From positions 124,001 to 188,000 of the forward strand of contig NZ_POAF01000006.1 of NCBI RefSeq assembly GCF_003309065.1: DNA of 64,000 nt. Reading direction: 5' to 3'. Shown piece by piece: positions 51,532-59,646 of this stretch. The position numbers were made by a program, and so were the translations under genes. A model generated the notes under the pieces. The model ran no database searches and was not told the DNA's origin. It saw only the letters and a program-made list of their open reading frames with translations. Numbering within the stretch: the stretch's first letter is position 1; each line of letters opens with the position of its first letter. This DNA is from Glutamicibacter soli. GTDB taxonomy: Bacteria; Actinomycetota; Actinomycetes; Actinomycetales; Micrococcaceae.

Positions 51532-53093
51532 AGGTGACAACACCACAAGGCAGCAACCAGGCGGCAACACCCCAGTCTTCGGGAGGTGCCGGCATGCCCG
51601 GCACGGCCCCGGGCAGTGAACAGCCCGAACGTCTTGCCAAGACGCTGAAGGCGCGCTGGGTCTGGGCCATTGCCCTGGGCTCCGCGGTCGGCTGGGGCGC
51701 ATTCATCCTGCCGACCGACTGGCTCGCGGTCGGCGGGCCGGTCGGGGCGATCAGCGGATTCATGATCGGCGGCGCGCTGATGGTCCTGATCGCGGTCAGC
51801 TACGGTTTCCTGATCAAGTCATTCCCCGTGTCCGGCGGCGAGCTGGCCTTCGCACTGGTCGGCTTCGGCCGGACGCACGCCTACTTCTGCGGTTGGTACC
51901 TGACGCTGGGCTATACGTGCATCGTGGCGCTGAACGCCTCGGCCATGGCCTTGCTCTTCCGCAAGCTGATGCCCGATCTCGTCCAGCAGGGATACCTGTA
52001 TACGGTGGCCGGCTGGGACGTCTACATCGTTGAAGTGGTCATTTCAATGACCGTGCTCGTCGTGTTCGCATTGCTCAACATCCGCGGCACCGCGCTCTCG
52101 GGGCGCATCCAGTTCATCGCCTGCGTGATCATGCTGATTGCCGTGGCCTGCATCCTGGTGGGTGTGCTGATCAGCCCGCAGACGGTGCTGTCCAACGCCA
52201 CCCCCGCCTTCCCTGCGGGTGTGAACCCGGTGGCAGCCATTGCGGCGATCGTGGCCATCGCGCCGTGGGCCTTCATCGGCTTCGACAACGTGCCCCAGGC
52301 GGCCGAGGAATTCGACTTCCCGCCGGCCAAGGCCATGCGCTTGATCGTCCTGGCGCTGCTGGCAGCGGCCGTGCTGTACTGCGCAATGATCGCCTCGGTG
52401 GCATTCAGCGCACCATGGGAAGCCCTCGCCAACGGCGACTCGGCCTGGGGCAGCGCTGATGCGCTGACCGGCGTCATGGGCGGAATCGGCATGCTGCTGC
52501 TGAGCATCGGCATCACGATGGGCGTGAGCACCGGCTTGAACGGATTCTATGTATCCGCCAGCCGCATCCTGCTTGGGATGGGCCGTGCGCAAATGGTTCC
52601 CGCGATCTTCGCCCGGCTGCATCCCAAATACAAGACCCCGCACTACGGCGTGCTCTTCGTCGCAGCGGTCTGCCTGATCAGCCCCTGGTTCGGCCGTGCG
52701 GCACTGACCTGGGTCGTGGACATGTCGGCGGTCGGCGTGACCGTCGCCTACCTCTACACCTGCCTGTGCGCGTTCAAGCTCTTCCGAACCACGAATTCCA
52801 AGCGCGGCCAGAGCGAGCTCGGGGACGTGAACTCGACGTCCAAGAAGGTGCTGAGCCTGCTGGGAGCCATCACGGCGCTGACGTTCATGGCGTTGCTGCT
52901 GATCCCGGGATCCCCTGGCGCGTTGGGCAAGGAATCGATGATCGCACTGGTGGTCTGGACCCTGCTGGGAGTGATCTTCTTCCTGGTGCGTCGCAAGCAC
53001 AACAAGACGCTGAGCGATGAACAGGTCGACATGCTGGTGCTGGGCGCTCCGCGGCCAAAGGGCACCGAATTGCGCCAGCGTTCCAGGAGCTAG
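51528..53093 (+). CDS. APC-superfamily permease, candidate taurine uptake system
   Basis: A 521-residue permease with about 12 membrane spans after a 40-residue hydrophilic N-terminus. The first span region KARWVWAIALGSAVGWGAFILPTDW and FPVSGGELAFALVGFGR follow the APC pattern, and WAFIGFDNVPQAAEEFDFPP resembles the substrate region of polyamine/amino acid carriers. It is translationally coupled to pta and is the only transporter in the island, so taurine or another organosulfonate is the likely substrate. This is inference; known taurine importers are mostly ABC or TRAP systems. Confidence 0.85.
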   Translation: MKVTTPQGSNQAATPQSSGGAGMPGTAPGSEQPERLAKTLKARWVWAIALGSAVGWGAFILPTDWLAVGGPVGAISGFMIGGALMVLIAVSYGFLIKSFPVSGGELAFALVGFGRTHAYFCGWYLTLGYTCIVALNASAMALLFRKLMPDLVQQGYLYTVAGWDVYIVEVVISMTVLVVFALLNIRGTALSGRIQFIACVIMLIAVACILVGVLISPQTVLSNATPAFPAGVNPVAAIAAIVAIAPWAFIGFDNVPQAAEEFDFPPAKAMRLIVLALLAAAVLYCAMIASVAFSAPWEALANGDSAWGSADALTGVMGGIGMLLLSIGITMGVSTGLNGFYVSASRILLGMGRAQMVPAIFARLHPKYKTPHYGVLFVAAVCLISPWFGRAALTWVVDMSAVGVTVAYLYTCLCAFKLFRTTNSKRGQSELGDVNSTSKKVLSLLGAITALTFMALLLIPGSPGALGKESMIALVVWTLLGVIFFLVRRKHNKTLSDEQVDMLVLGAPRPKGTELRQRSRS

Positions 53094-53113
53094 GAAGCAG
53101 CACTGCCCACAAG

Positions 53114-53160
53114 AATACCGTTGTTGCCGGCTCGTGGAAGGGGCCGCCAACAACGGTATT
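53114..53160. terminator. Bidirectional hairpin between permease and CobT-like gene
   Basis: A perfect 13-bp stem, AATACCGTTGTTG (53114-53126) and CAACAACGGTATT (53148-53160), with extra pairing at its base loop. A TTTT run follows on the plus strand (53159-53163), so it terminates the alr-tpa-pta-permease side, and it probably also stops the opposite operon. Confidence 0.88.
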
Positions 53161-53162
53161 TT

Positions 53163-54866
53163 TCAGCGGATGCGGAGCATACGCTGCAGCAGCTGCAGGA
53201 ATTCGCGAATGCCCTGGGCGGTGGCCAACTGCCCGGTGTCCAAGGTGGTGCTGCAGTCGCCGAAGTAGTTGCTCATGTCCAATCCGACTCCGAGCGCGCC
53301 CACGTCGAGCCCGGTGCCTCGCGCGGCCCAGACGGCGTTGACCAGGTCGTGCTGGAGATATGACTCACCGTTGGCATTGCCGGTGGCGGCGTCCGACGGG
53401 CTGCCGTCCGACAGGACAATGAGCAATCGGCGCTCGGCAGGGGACTGGCCGAGCCGCTCAGCGGCCCAGCGAACAGCTTCCCCGTCGATCCCTTCCTTGT
53501 AGCGGGGCTGATGCAGCAGCGCCCCCAGGGAGAGCCGGCTGTTCCGCCAGCTTTGCTCCTCGGTCTTGAACACCAGGTGGGCCAGTTCGTTGAGGCGGCC
53601 GGGGTTCGGCTCAGCGCCTTGCTTGCGCCATGCAGCCAGCGCGCGGCCGCCGTTCCAGTTCCCGGTGGTGTATCCGAGGACTTCGCTGGGCACGTCGCAG
53701 CGCTCAAGGGCGCGCAGCAACAGGTGCAGGAACGCGGCGACCTGCGGCGCGTGATGGCGCATGGAACCCGAACAGTCCACCAGGAAACTCACTGCGGCGT
53801 ACGGCGCCGAGCAGTGCTGGTCTTCGAGGAAGATGCGCCGTTCCTGCGGCATGGCGACAAGCTGGGCCAGCCGTGAGCCATCGAGCAATCCCTGCTCCGC
53901 GCCACCGCAGCGCCCATCGACATCCGGCTGGCAGAGCAGGGCCCGAAGCTGTCGGGACAGCAGCGGCTGGTTGACCCCGGACCGCGCGGCGATGTCGTCG
54001 ACGGTCTGGCGGTATTTTTCGAGTTGCGCACGGCGTATGGATTGGGCGGCAGGTATCTGCCGGTCGAAAGCCGTGGTGAAAATCCGGTAGTTTCCGGGGT
54101 CCGCCGCGCTGGCGCCGCCGTCGGACAAGGCCGCCTTGCCATAGTGCTGGGCTTCGTTGGCGACATCAAGATGCAGGGTAAATCCGCGCACGTCCTTTGC
54201 CGAGCGTGCAGGGGGTTGAGACCGGCCTCGTGCCGCCCGCCGTGCGGAAATATCCGCGTCAACCAGCGAGGCGATTTCCTGCGCTATTAATGCATAGGCC
54301 TGCTGGTCATGGCGGATCGCGCGCAAATTGGAAATGGCTGCGCCGAGCCCGGGAGGGAAGGCGGCCCTGGTCGTCTCGATGCGGTCGCCGATGTCGGTGG
54401 GCAGTTCGACCCCGTTGACCTTGGCGTGGGCGAGAACGCATACGGCCCAGAGCAACTGGCCCAGATCGGTTTCCGCCAGCGTCGACCCGTGAAACTGCCA
54501 GGCCCAGTGCCAGAAAGTGTGCCTGAGATTTGCCTTGACTCCCGGCAGGGAACACAGGGATTCGCAGCGCAGCTGTTCGAGCAGTTCAAAGATGAAGCGT
54601 CCGCCGTCGGATTCCGGCAGGCGGCTTTGATGGCATTCCAAGGACGAGTGCCTGGTGCGCAGCGCAAGCCCGTCACTGGCCCCGCGCGCCAGACGGATAT
54701 CGCTGCCGTCGAGTCTCGGGTACAGGTGCCCTGCGTTATACGGAAGCGGCAAGCCATGCTTCCACGCAGTTCCGCCGCGAAGCTCCAGCTGCGGCTCGGA
54801 GCTGACCGCGCGCAGGCTCGCGGCCTGCAGCCGCCGAAGCAGCTCCGTGCCCTGTGCGGCGCCCAT
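53163..54866 (-). CDS. CobT-like VWA-domain protein of the taurine island
   Basis: A 567-residue protein with the layout of cobaltochelatase CobT: a long N-terminal region, a middle FDRQIPAAQSIRRAQLEKY block and a C-terminal von Willebrand A domain. The MIDAS motif is VSFLVDCSGSMRHH (DxSxS); CobT-type sequences LGYTTGNWNGGRALAAW and NELAHLVFKTEEQSWR follow, then KEGIDGEAVRWAAERL and LLIVLSDGSPSD. CobT works with the AAA+ CobS and the chelatase CobN in aerobic B12 synthesis. Neither cobN nor other cob genes are nearby. The ATG follows the cobS-like stop directly (TAGATG). Function here is probably not cobalt insertion. Confidence 0.85.
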   Translation of the reverse strand: MGAAQGTELLRRLQAASLRAVSSEPQLELRGGTAWKHGLPLPYNAGHLYPRLDGSDIRLARGASDGLALRTRHSSLECHQSRLPESDGGRFIFELLEQLRCESLCSLPGVKANLRHTFWHWAWQFHGSTLAETDLGQLLWAVCVLAHAKVNGVELPTDIGDRIETTRAAFPPGLGAAISNLRAIRHDQQAYALIAQEIASLVDADISARRAARGRSQPPARSAKDVRGFTLHLDVANEAQHYGKAALSDGGASAADPGNYRIFTTAFDRQIPAAQSIRRAQLEKYRQTVDDIAARSGVNQPLLSRQLRALLCQPDVDGRCGGAEQGLLDGSRLAQLVAMPQERRIFLEDQHCSAPYAAVSFLVDCSGSMRHHAPQVAAFLHLLLRALERCDVPSEVLGYTTGNWNGGRALAAWRKQGAEPNPGRLNELAHLVFKTEEQSWRNSRLSLGALLHQPRYKEGIDGEAVRWAAERLGQSPAERRLLIVLSDGSPSDAATGNANGESYLQHDLVNAVWAARGTGLDVGALGVGLDMSNYFGDCSTTLDTGQLATAQGIREFLQLLQRMLRIR

Positions 54867-55883
54867 CTAGGCCACCAAATCAGAAGAATCCAGGGATTCG
54901 GCAAGATCCACGTCGAAGCAGCGCTGGTAGTACTCGGCCAGCAGCGGGCGCTCGGCATCATCGCATTTGTTCAAGAACGACAGCCTGAAGGCGAGTGCCG
55001 GGTCCTGGAAGATTTCGATGTTCTGCGCCCAGGTGATCACCGTACGCGGCGACATCAGCGTGGAGAGGTCTCCTGCCGCGAATCCTTGGCGGGTTAAGGC
55101 CGCCAGCTCGATCATGCGTTCAATGAGCGTCCTGCCGGCGTTTCGGGCTGCCAGATGCGGGACACGCGATGCGACGATGTCCAGTTCCTGCTCGGCCGGC
55201 AGGTAATTCAAACTGGCCACGACATTCCAGCGGTCGAGCTGGGCATGGTTCAGGCGCTGCACGCCGTGGTAGAGACCCGTAAGATTGCCCAGTCCCACGG
55301 TATTGGCAGTGGCAAAAAGCCGGAAGTCGGGATGCGGCCGGATGACCCTGTTCTGATCGGGGAGAACCAAAGCACCATCTTGTTCCAGCAGGCGTTGGAT
55401 CACGAACATGACATCAGGTCGTCCCGCGTCGTATTCGTCCAGGATCAGCGCCATCGGCTGGCTCATGGCCCAGGGCAGGACGCCTTCTTGGAAGACTGTC
55501 ATCGGCTGGCCGTCGCGCAGGACGACTGCATCTTTTCCCACCAGGTCCAGTCGGCTCAGCTGCCCGTCGAGGTTCACCCGCATCACCGGCCACCGCAGCC
55601 GGGCCGCGACCTGCTCAATGTGGGTCGACTTGCCGGTTCCATGCATGCCTTGGACCAGAACGCGGGATTTGTGCGTGAAGCCGGCCAGGATGGCGAGGGT
55701 AGTTGACTTGTCGAATTGATATGAAGCGTCCAGCGTCGGGACCTGCGCCGTGGCGCGGGTAAAACGGCTCACCGTCAGGTTGCTGTCGATCCCGAAAAGC
55801 CCTCGGACGTTGACGTTTTCCCTGTCCGGTGCGTTTTCCTCGGCGACCGCTTGAGGGATTTCGGTAGTTTCCGGGACGTTCAT
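54867..55883 (-). CDS. CobS-like AAA+ ATPase of the taurine island
   Basis: A MoxR-type AAA+ ATPase of about 338 residues, very similar in pattern to CobS. The N-terminus has LFGIDSNLTVSRFTRA; Walker A is VLVQGMHGTGKSTHIEQVAA, Walker B is ALILDEYDAGRPDVMFVIQR, sensor 1 is LFATANTVGLG, and the C-terminal CobS block FRLSFLNKCDDAERPLLAEYYQRCFD is present. It forms a unit with the CobT-like VWA protein, as MoxR/VWA pairs do in enzyme maturation. Two ATG codons are possible: 55895 overlaps the iclR end, while 55883 (chosen) has GGTGAG upstream. Co-transcribed with iclR. Confidence 0.88.
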   Translation of the reverse strand: MNVPETTEIPQAVAEENAPDRENVNVRGLFGIDSNLTVSRFTRATAQVPTLDASYQFDKSTTLAILAGFTHKSRVLVQGMHGTGKSTHIEQVAARLRWPVMRVNLDGQLSRLDLVGKDAVVLRDGQPMTVFQEGVLPWAMSQPMALILDEYDAGRPDVMFVIQRLLEQDGALVLPDQNRVIRPHPDFRLFATANTVGLGNLTGLYHGVQRLNHAQLDRWNVVASLNYLPAEQELDIVASRVPHLAARNAGRTLIERMIELAALTRQGFAAGDLSTLMSPRTVITWAQNIEIFQDPALAFRLSFLNKCDDAERPLLAEYYQRCFDVDLAESLDSSDLVA

Positions 55884-55888
55884 GGGGC

Positions 55889-56716
55889 TCACCATCCTGA
55901 TGCTTGGAGTTCGGAGTTGTCGGTCAGGTCTTCGATACGGGCAATGTCCGCGGCGGCGCGCTGCATCAGGGGAAGGAGGCCTTCGAGATCAGCTGCGCTC
56001 TTGCGCATGATCGGGGCTTGCACCGCAACACACATATTCGATCGTCCCGATGCATTGGGGACGAGCACTGCGAGGCACACCAGTCCGTCGAGGTATTCCT
56101 GCTGATCCAGCGCGTAGCCTTGCTGGCGGATCCGTGCGAGTTCGAATTCCAGTGCGGGGTAGTCGGTGAGCGTGTGGGCGGTGAAGCGGGTGAGCCGATC
56201 GTTGTTCAGCAGCCTTTCGCGCTGCGCGGTTCCGAACTGCGAAACAATCAACTTGCCGCTGGCAGAGCAATGCGCCGGAACCCTGGAACCCGGGCCCAGG
56301 TGGACGCGAATCGGTTCGGTCGTCTCCACGCGGTCCAGATAGATGACCTCGTTCCCGGACAGCGCCGTGACATTGCAGCTTTCGCCGATCTGGGCCACGA
56401 GGTCTTTCAGGATGGCGTTGCGCGCCCCGTTGCGGGTGTCGTTGAGAAGAGTATCCTCGGCAAGCCGGCGCATGCGCGAGCCTGTTGCGTAATGCCGGCC
56501 GTCGCTGTGCCGGGTCAAAAGGTTGGAACTTTCCAGCTGTTGCAGCATGCGGTGCAACGTGGGTTTGGGAATGCCGGTTTGGTCGACGAGTGACTGCAGG
56601 GTGAACAGCTGGTCGCGGGTGGTGATGAGTTCCAAAAGCGCGATCATTCGCAGAGCTGGCGTTTCACCTTGTACTGCTCCGCTGGGGCCCAAGGAGGGTT
56701 CGGTGAGGTTTTCCAT
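55889..56716 (-). CDS. IclR-family transcriptional regulator
   Basis: A 275-residue IclR regulator. The N-terminal winged helix is ALRMIALLELITTRDQLFTL, then DQTGIPKPTLHRMLQQLE; the C-terminal effector domain has VPAHCSASGKLIVSQFG and QGYALDQQEYLDGLVCLAV. It is divergent from xsc and leads the operon iclR-cobS-cobT. Inverted repeats in the 56717-56904 region are candidate operators. It likely controls both xsc and its own operon in response to a taurine metabolite. The ATG has AGGAG 8 nt upstream. Confidence 0.93.
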   Translation of the reverse strand: MENLTEPSLGPSGAVQGETPALRMIALLELITTRDQLFTLQSLVDQTGIPKPTLHRMLQQLESSNLLTRHSDGRHYATGSRMRRLAEDTLLNDTRNGARNAILKDLVAQIGESCNVTALSGNEVIYLDRVETTEPIRVHLGPGSRVPAHCSASGKLIVSQFGTAQRERLLNNDRLTRFTAHTLTDYPALEFELARIRQQGYALDQQEYLDGLVCLAVLVPNASGRSNMCVAVQAPIMRKSAADLEGLLPLMQRAAADIARIEDLTDNSELQASGW

Positions 56717-56738
56717 TAGTTAGCTCCTAGCCTTGCGA

Positions 56739-56765
56739 GTTTCATTAAATATTAGCATTTGAAAC
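56739..56765. promoter_or_regulatory. Inverted repeat upstream of iclR
   Basis: GTTTCA (56739-56744) and TGAAAC (56760-56765) are separated by 15 bp of A/T-rich sequence. It lies 23-49 bp before the iclR start, in its promoter region, and is a candidate operator for autoregulation. Confidence 0.45.
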
Positions 56766-56782
56766 AAAAAGCTGAACAGGGG

Positions 56783-56839
56783 TTGACGAATGTGACCCGC
56801 GACGCATAGTTTTGATCTCAATCCCACTTTTTGTGGAAT
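56783..56839 (+). promoter_or_regulatory. xsc promoter with downstream inverted repeat
   Basis: A -35 TTGACG (56783-56788), a 16-bp spacer and -10 CATAGT (56805-56810) form a reasonable sigma-70 promoter. About 10 bp after the -10 box is an inverted repeat ATCCCAC-TTTTT-GTGGAAT (56821-56839, one G-T mismatch) that a repressor such as the IclR protein could bind to block transcription. Confidence 0.5.
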
Positions 56840-56904
56840 ATGCAGGCAAAAAATGAGACACAATCAAATGGCTCCTTAGGGGTCCGATGTCCGAAGGGGG
56901 CAAC

Positions 56905-58746
56905 ATGTCCGAGCAGATCATCGAATCAGCAAACGCCGAGGTTCAGAACTCGGTGGCCAAACGCGAAGCGGTCAAGGGCGCGCAGAAAATGACCTCGTCC
57001 GAGGCTTTTGTTGAAACGCTGGTTGCCAATGACGTCACCGATATCTTCGGAATCATGGGATCAGCCTTCATGGATGCCATGGACATCTTCGCTCCGGCAG
57101 GCATCCGCCTGGTTCCCGTGGTGCATGAACAGGGTGCAGCGCACATGGCCGACGGTTATGCCCGCGCTTCCGGCCGCCACGGTGTGGTGATCGGGCAGAA
57201 CGGCCCGGGCATCTCCAACTGCGTGACCGGAATTGCCGCAGCATTCTGGGCCCACAGCCCGGTTGTCATCGTCACTCCGGAAGCCGGCACCAACACCATC
57301 GGCCTAGGCGGATTCCAGGAGGCAAACCAGCTGCCGATGTTCCAGGAGTTCACCAAGTACCAGGGGCATGTCACCCATCCGCATCGCATGGCTGAATACA
57401 CCGCACGCTGCTTCGACCGCGCCATGAGCGAGATCGGCCCGACGCAGCTGAACATTCCTCGCGATTACTTCTACAGCGAGAGTGTCACCGAGATTCCGGC
57501 GCCGCGTCGTGTGGACCGCGGCGCCGGTGGAACCAAGTCCCTGGATGAAGCGGTGCAGCTGCTGGCCGAGGCCAAGTTCCCCGTGATCATTTCCGGCGGC
57601 GGCATCGTCATGGCAGACGGCGTCGAAGAGTGCAAGGCCCTAGCCGAACGCCTGGGCGCCCCCGTGGTCAACAGCTACCAGCACAACGACTCCTTCCCTG
57701 CGAGCCACCCGCTGTGGGCTGGCCCGCTGGGCTACCAGGGCTCCAAGGCAGGCATGAGCCTGATTGCCCAGGCGGACGTGGTTCTGGCCTTGGGCACCCG
57801 GCTTGGCCCATTCGGTACCCTGCCGCAGTACGGACAGGAATACTGGCCGAAGAACGCCAAGATCATCCAGGTGGACGCCGACCACAAGATGCTTGGACTG
57901 GTCAAGAAGATCTCCGTGGGTATCTGCGGCGACGCCAAGGCAGTGGCCACCGAGCTGGTTGCACGACTGAAGAACCAGGCGTTGGCCTCGGACGCCACCA
58001 AGGCCGAGCGCGCGGCGACGATCCAGGACGCCAAGCAGTCGTGGGAAGCGGAACTTGATAACTGGACCCATGAAAAGGACGACTACTCCCTGGACGTCAT
58101 CGAGGAGGCGGAGCAGGAAGAAGGCAACTGGCTGCACCCTCGTCAGGTATTGCGCGAGCTGGAAAAGGCCATGCCTCGCGACGTGATGGTGTCCACCGAT
58201 ATCGGCAACATCAACTCGGTAGCCCACAGCTACCTGCGGTTCGAACGTCCGCGCAGTTTCTTCGCACCGATGTCCTTCGGCAATTGCGGTTACGCGTTGC
58301 CGACCATCATCGGCGCCAAGGCCGCGGCTCCGGAGCGCCCTGCAATCGCCTACGCAGGTGACGGAGCTTGGGCCATGAGCATGGGCGAGGTGCTCACCGC
58401 GGTACGCCATGACATCCCGGTGACTGCCATCGTGTTCCGCAACCGCCAGTGGGGCGCCGAGAAGAAGAACCAGGTCGAGTTCTACGGACGCCGTTTCGTG
58501 GCAGGCGAACTGGACAACGGCGAGAGCTTTGCAGAAATGGCACGCAGCATGGGTGCCGAGGGTGTTGTTGTCGACAAGCTGGAAGACGTAGGTCCTGCGC
58601 TGCAGGCAGCCATCGACGCGCAGATGGTCGACGGCAAGACCACGGTTATCGAAATCATGTGCACCCGCGAGCTGGGCGATCCGTTCCGCCGCGATGCGCT
58701 CTCCACCCCGGTCCGCCACCTTGAGAAGTACCAGGACTACGTATAA
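56905..58746 (+). CDS. xsc: Sulfoacetaldehyde acetyltransferase
   Basis: A 613-residue thiamine-diphosphate enzyme cleaving sulfoacetaldehyde with phosphate to acetyl phosphate and sulfite. Features: N-terminal Pyr domain with the catalytic Glu in PVVHEQGAAHMADGYARASG and IGQNGPGISNCVTGIAAAFW; the Xsc hallmark IGLGGFQEANQLPMFQEFTKYQ; and the ThDP motif AYAGDGAWAMSMGEVLTAVR, then VFRNRQWGAEKKNQ. There is an extra N-terminal segment of about 30 residues compared with typical Xsc. Starts at 56887 (AGGGG) and 56905 (AAGGGGG) are both plausible. It forms a single-gene unit with its own promoter and terminator, divergent from iclR-cobS-cobT. Confidence 0.95.
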   Translation: MSEQIIESANAEVQNSVAKREAVKGAQKMTSSEAFVETLVANDVTDIFGIMGSAFMDAMDIFAPAGIRLVPVVHEQGAAHMADGYARASGRHGVVIGQNGPGISNCVTGIAAAFWAHSPVVIVTPEAGTNTIGLGGFQEANQLPMFQEFTKYQGHVTHPHRMAEYTARCFDRAMSEIGPTQLNIPRDYFYSESVTEIPAPRRVDRGAGGTKSLDEAVQLLAEAKFPVIISGGGIVMADGVEECKALAERLGAPVVNSYQHNDSFPASHPLWAGPLGYQGSKAGMSLIAQADVVLALGTRLGPFGTLPQYGQEYWPKNAKIIQVDADHKMLGLVKKISVGICGDAKAVATELVARLKNQALASDATKAERAATIQDAKQSWEAELDNWTHEKDDYSLDVIEEAEQEEGNWLHPRQVLRELEKAMPRDVMVSTDIGNINSVAHSYLRFERPRSFFAPMSFGNCGYALPTIIGAKAAAPERPAIAYAGDGAWAMSMGEVLTAVRHDIPVTAIVFRNRQWGAEKKNQVEFYGRRFVAGELDNGESFAEMARSMGAEGVVVDKLEDVGPALQAAIDAQMVDGKTTVIEIMCTRELGDPFRRDALSTPVRHLEKYQDYV

Positions 58747-58772
58747 GTCATAGGTGCCAGCAACTCAACACT

Positions 58773-58810
58773 CCGATGCCCCTGAACCGTTTATGGTCCA
58801 GGGGCATCGG
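58773..58810 (+). terminator. Hairpin terminator of xsc
   Basis: A 12-bp stem CCGATGCCCCTG (58773-58784) and CAGGGGCATCGG (58799-58810), extended inward by AACC pairing with GGT. It lies 26 bp past the xsc stop. The following sequence is not a strong T-run. Confidence 0.75.
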
Positions 58811-58922
58811 TGTATCTCGAATCCAGCGTTGATTCAGCCGCTGGCAAGGCAGGAAGCCATCCCGAGGCATGCTTCGGAGGCTGCCGGAAAATTGCGAGTC
58901 CCTCGGCGCCGGTGATGTTGGC

Positions 58923-58946
58923 ACCTAGCAACCTAGCAACCTAGCG
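58923..58946. repeat. Three 8-bp tandem repeats at the end of the kinase-like gene
   Basis: Three copies of ACCTAGCA (the last ACCTAGCG) run from 58923 to 58946 and include the stop codon of the kinase-like gene. Contraction or expansion would shift the C-terminal residues only. Confidence 0.7.
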
Positions 58947-59553
58947 TGTTGCGTATCTGTCGTACCGTTCGGGCAACGGTGCCGGATGCATCGATGACGG
59001 TCCAGCCCTGCTGTGCCGCCATCGTCAGATATTCTCGTCGACTCGAAACCAGATAATCCAGTGTCTCGAAATCCTCCGCGCGCGCAACGATACGTTCCTG
59101 CGCGAGTGCGGGGTCAACGTCCAAGACGATGATCTGGGATTCCCGGACCATATATTTCGCAAGTTTGGGAAGCAGCAGGCCCGCTGGCTGGCCGCGGAGC
59201 CTGCGGAGCACCAACTGGCAGTGCAAGTGGCGATCCATGACGGTTAAGCCGTCGAAACGCGTTGCGGTAAAGGAATTGACTGCGACATTGAGCGTGCGAA
59301 TGCACGATTCAAACAGGTCGAGCATTCGTACGGGGATCGTGCGGCCCTTGTCCGTGAATTGACGGGTGAACCAGCGACGCCCAGCCGGGTTTGCGACATT
59401 TCTTGCGGCTATTCCATCGCGTACGAGTTCATCGACCAAGGCATTGATGGTGGTGGTCTTGCCGCTTCCATCGCTGCCCACGATGATGAGTGTTCGGGAG
59501 CCCCCAGTCGGCAGCGGGGAATCGGTTCGGGGTTCTATAACGGTTAGCGCCAT
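58933..59553 (-). CDS. Thymidylate-kinase-like P-loop NTPase
   Basis: A 206-residue P-loop kinase-fold protein. Walker A is LIIVGSDGSGKTTTINALVDEL; the TMK-type DR motif is VMDRHLHCQLVLRRLRG; the lid/adenine region is IIVLDVDPALAQERIVARAE. It resembles thymidylate kinase in outline but lacks clear dTMP-binding residues and is more divergent than housekeeping TMKs, so the substrate is uncertain. The ATG has GGAG 5 nt upstream. It is convergent with xsc and shows no obvious operon partner. Confidence 0.75.
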   Translation of the reverse strand: MALTVIEPRTDSPLPTGGSRTLIIVGSDGSGKTTTINALVDELVRDGIAARNVANPAGRRWFTRQFTDKGRTIPVRMLDLFESCIRTLNVAVNSFTATRFDGLTVMDRHLHCQLVLRRLRGQPAGLLLPKLAKYMVRESQIIVLDVDPALAQERIVARAEDFETLDYLVSSRREYLTMAAQQGWTVIDASGTVARTVRQIRNTLGC

Positions 59554-59646
59554 GGATGCTCCTGATGGACGTGGCGGGTGTAGTAGTAGAACGAACGAGC
59601 AAAAGAGTGGATTCCAGAATCAAGCTGTGAATTCGGTGAACAGATT

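Noticed and set aside
53163-55883. Annotation as bona fide cobaltochelatase for vitamin B12 synthesis
   Set aside because: No CobN or other cobalamin genes are nearby and the genes are organised with iclR and xsc, so only a CobS/CobT-like label is used.
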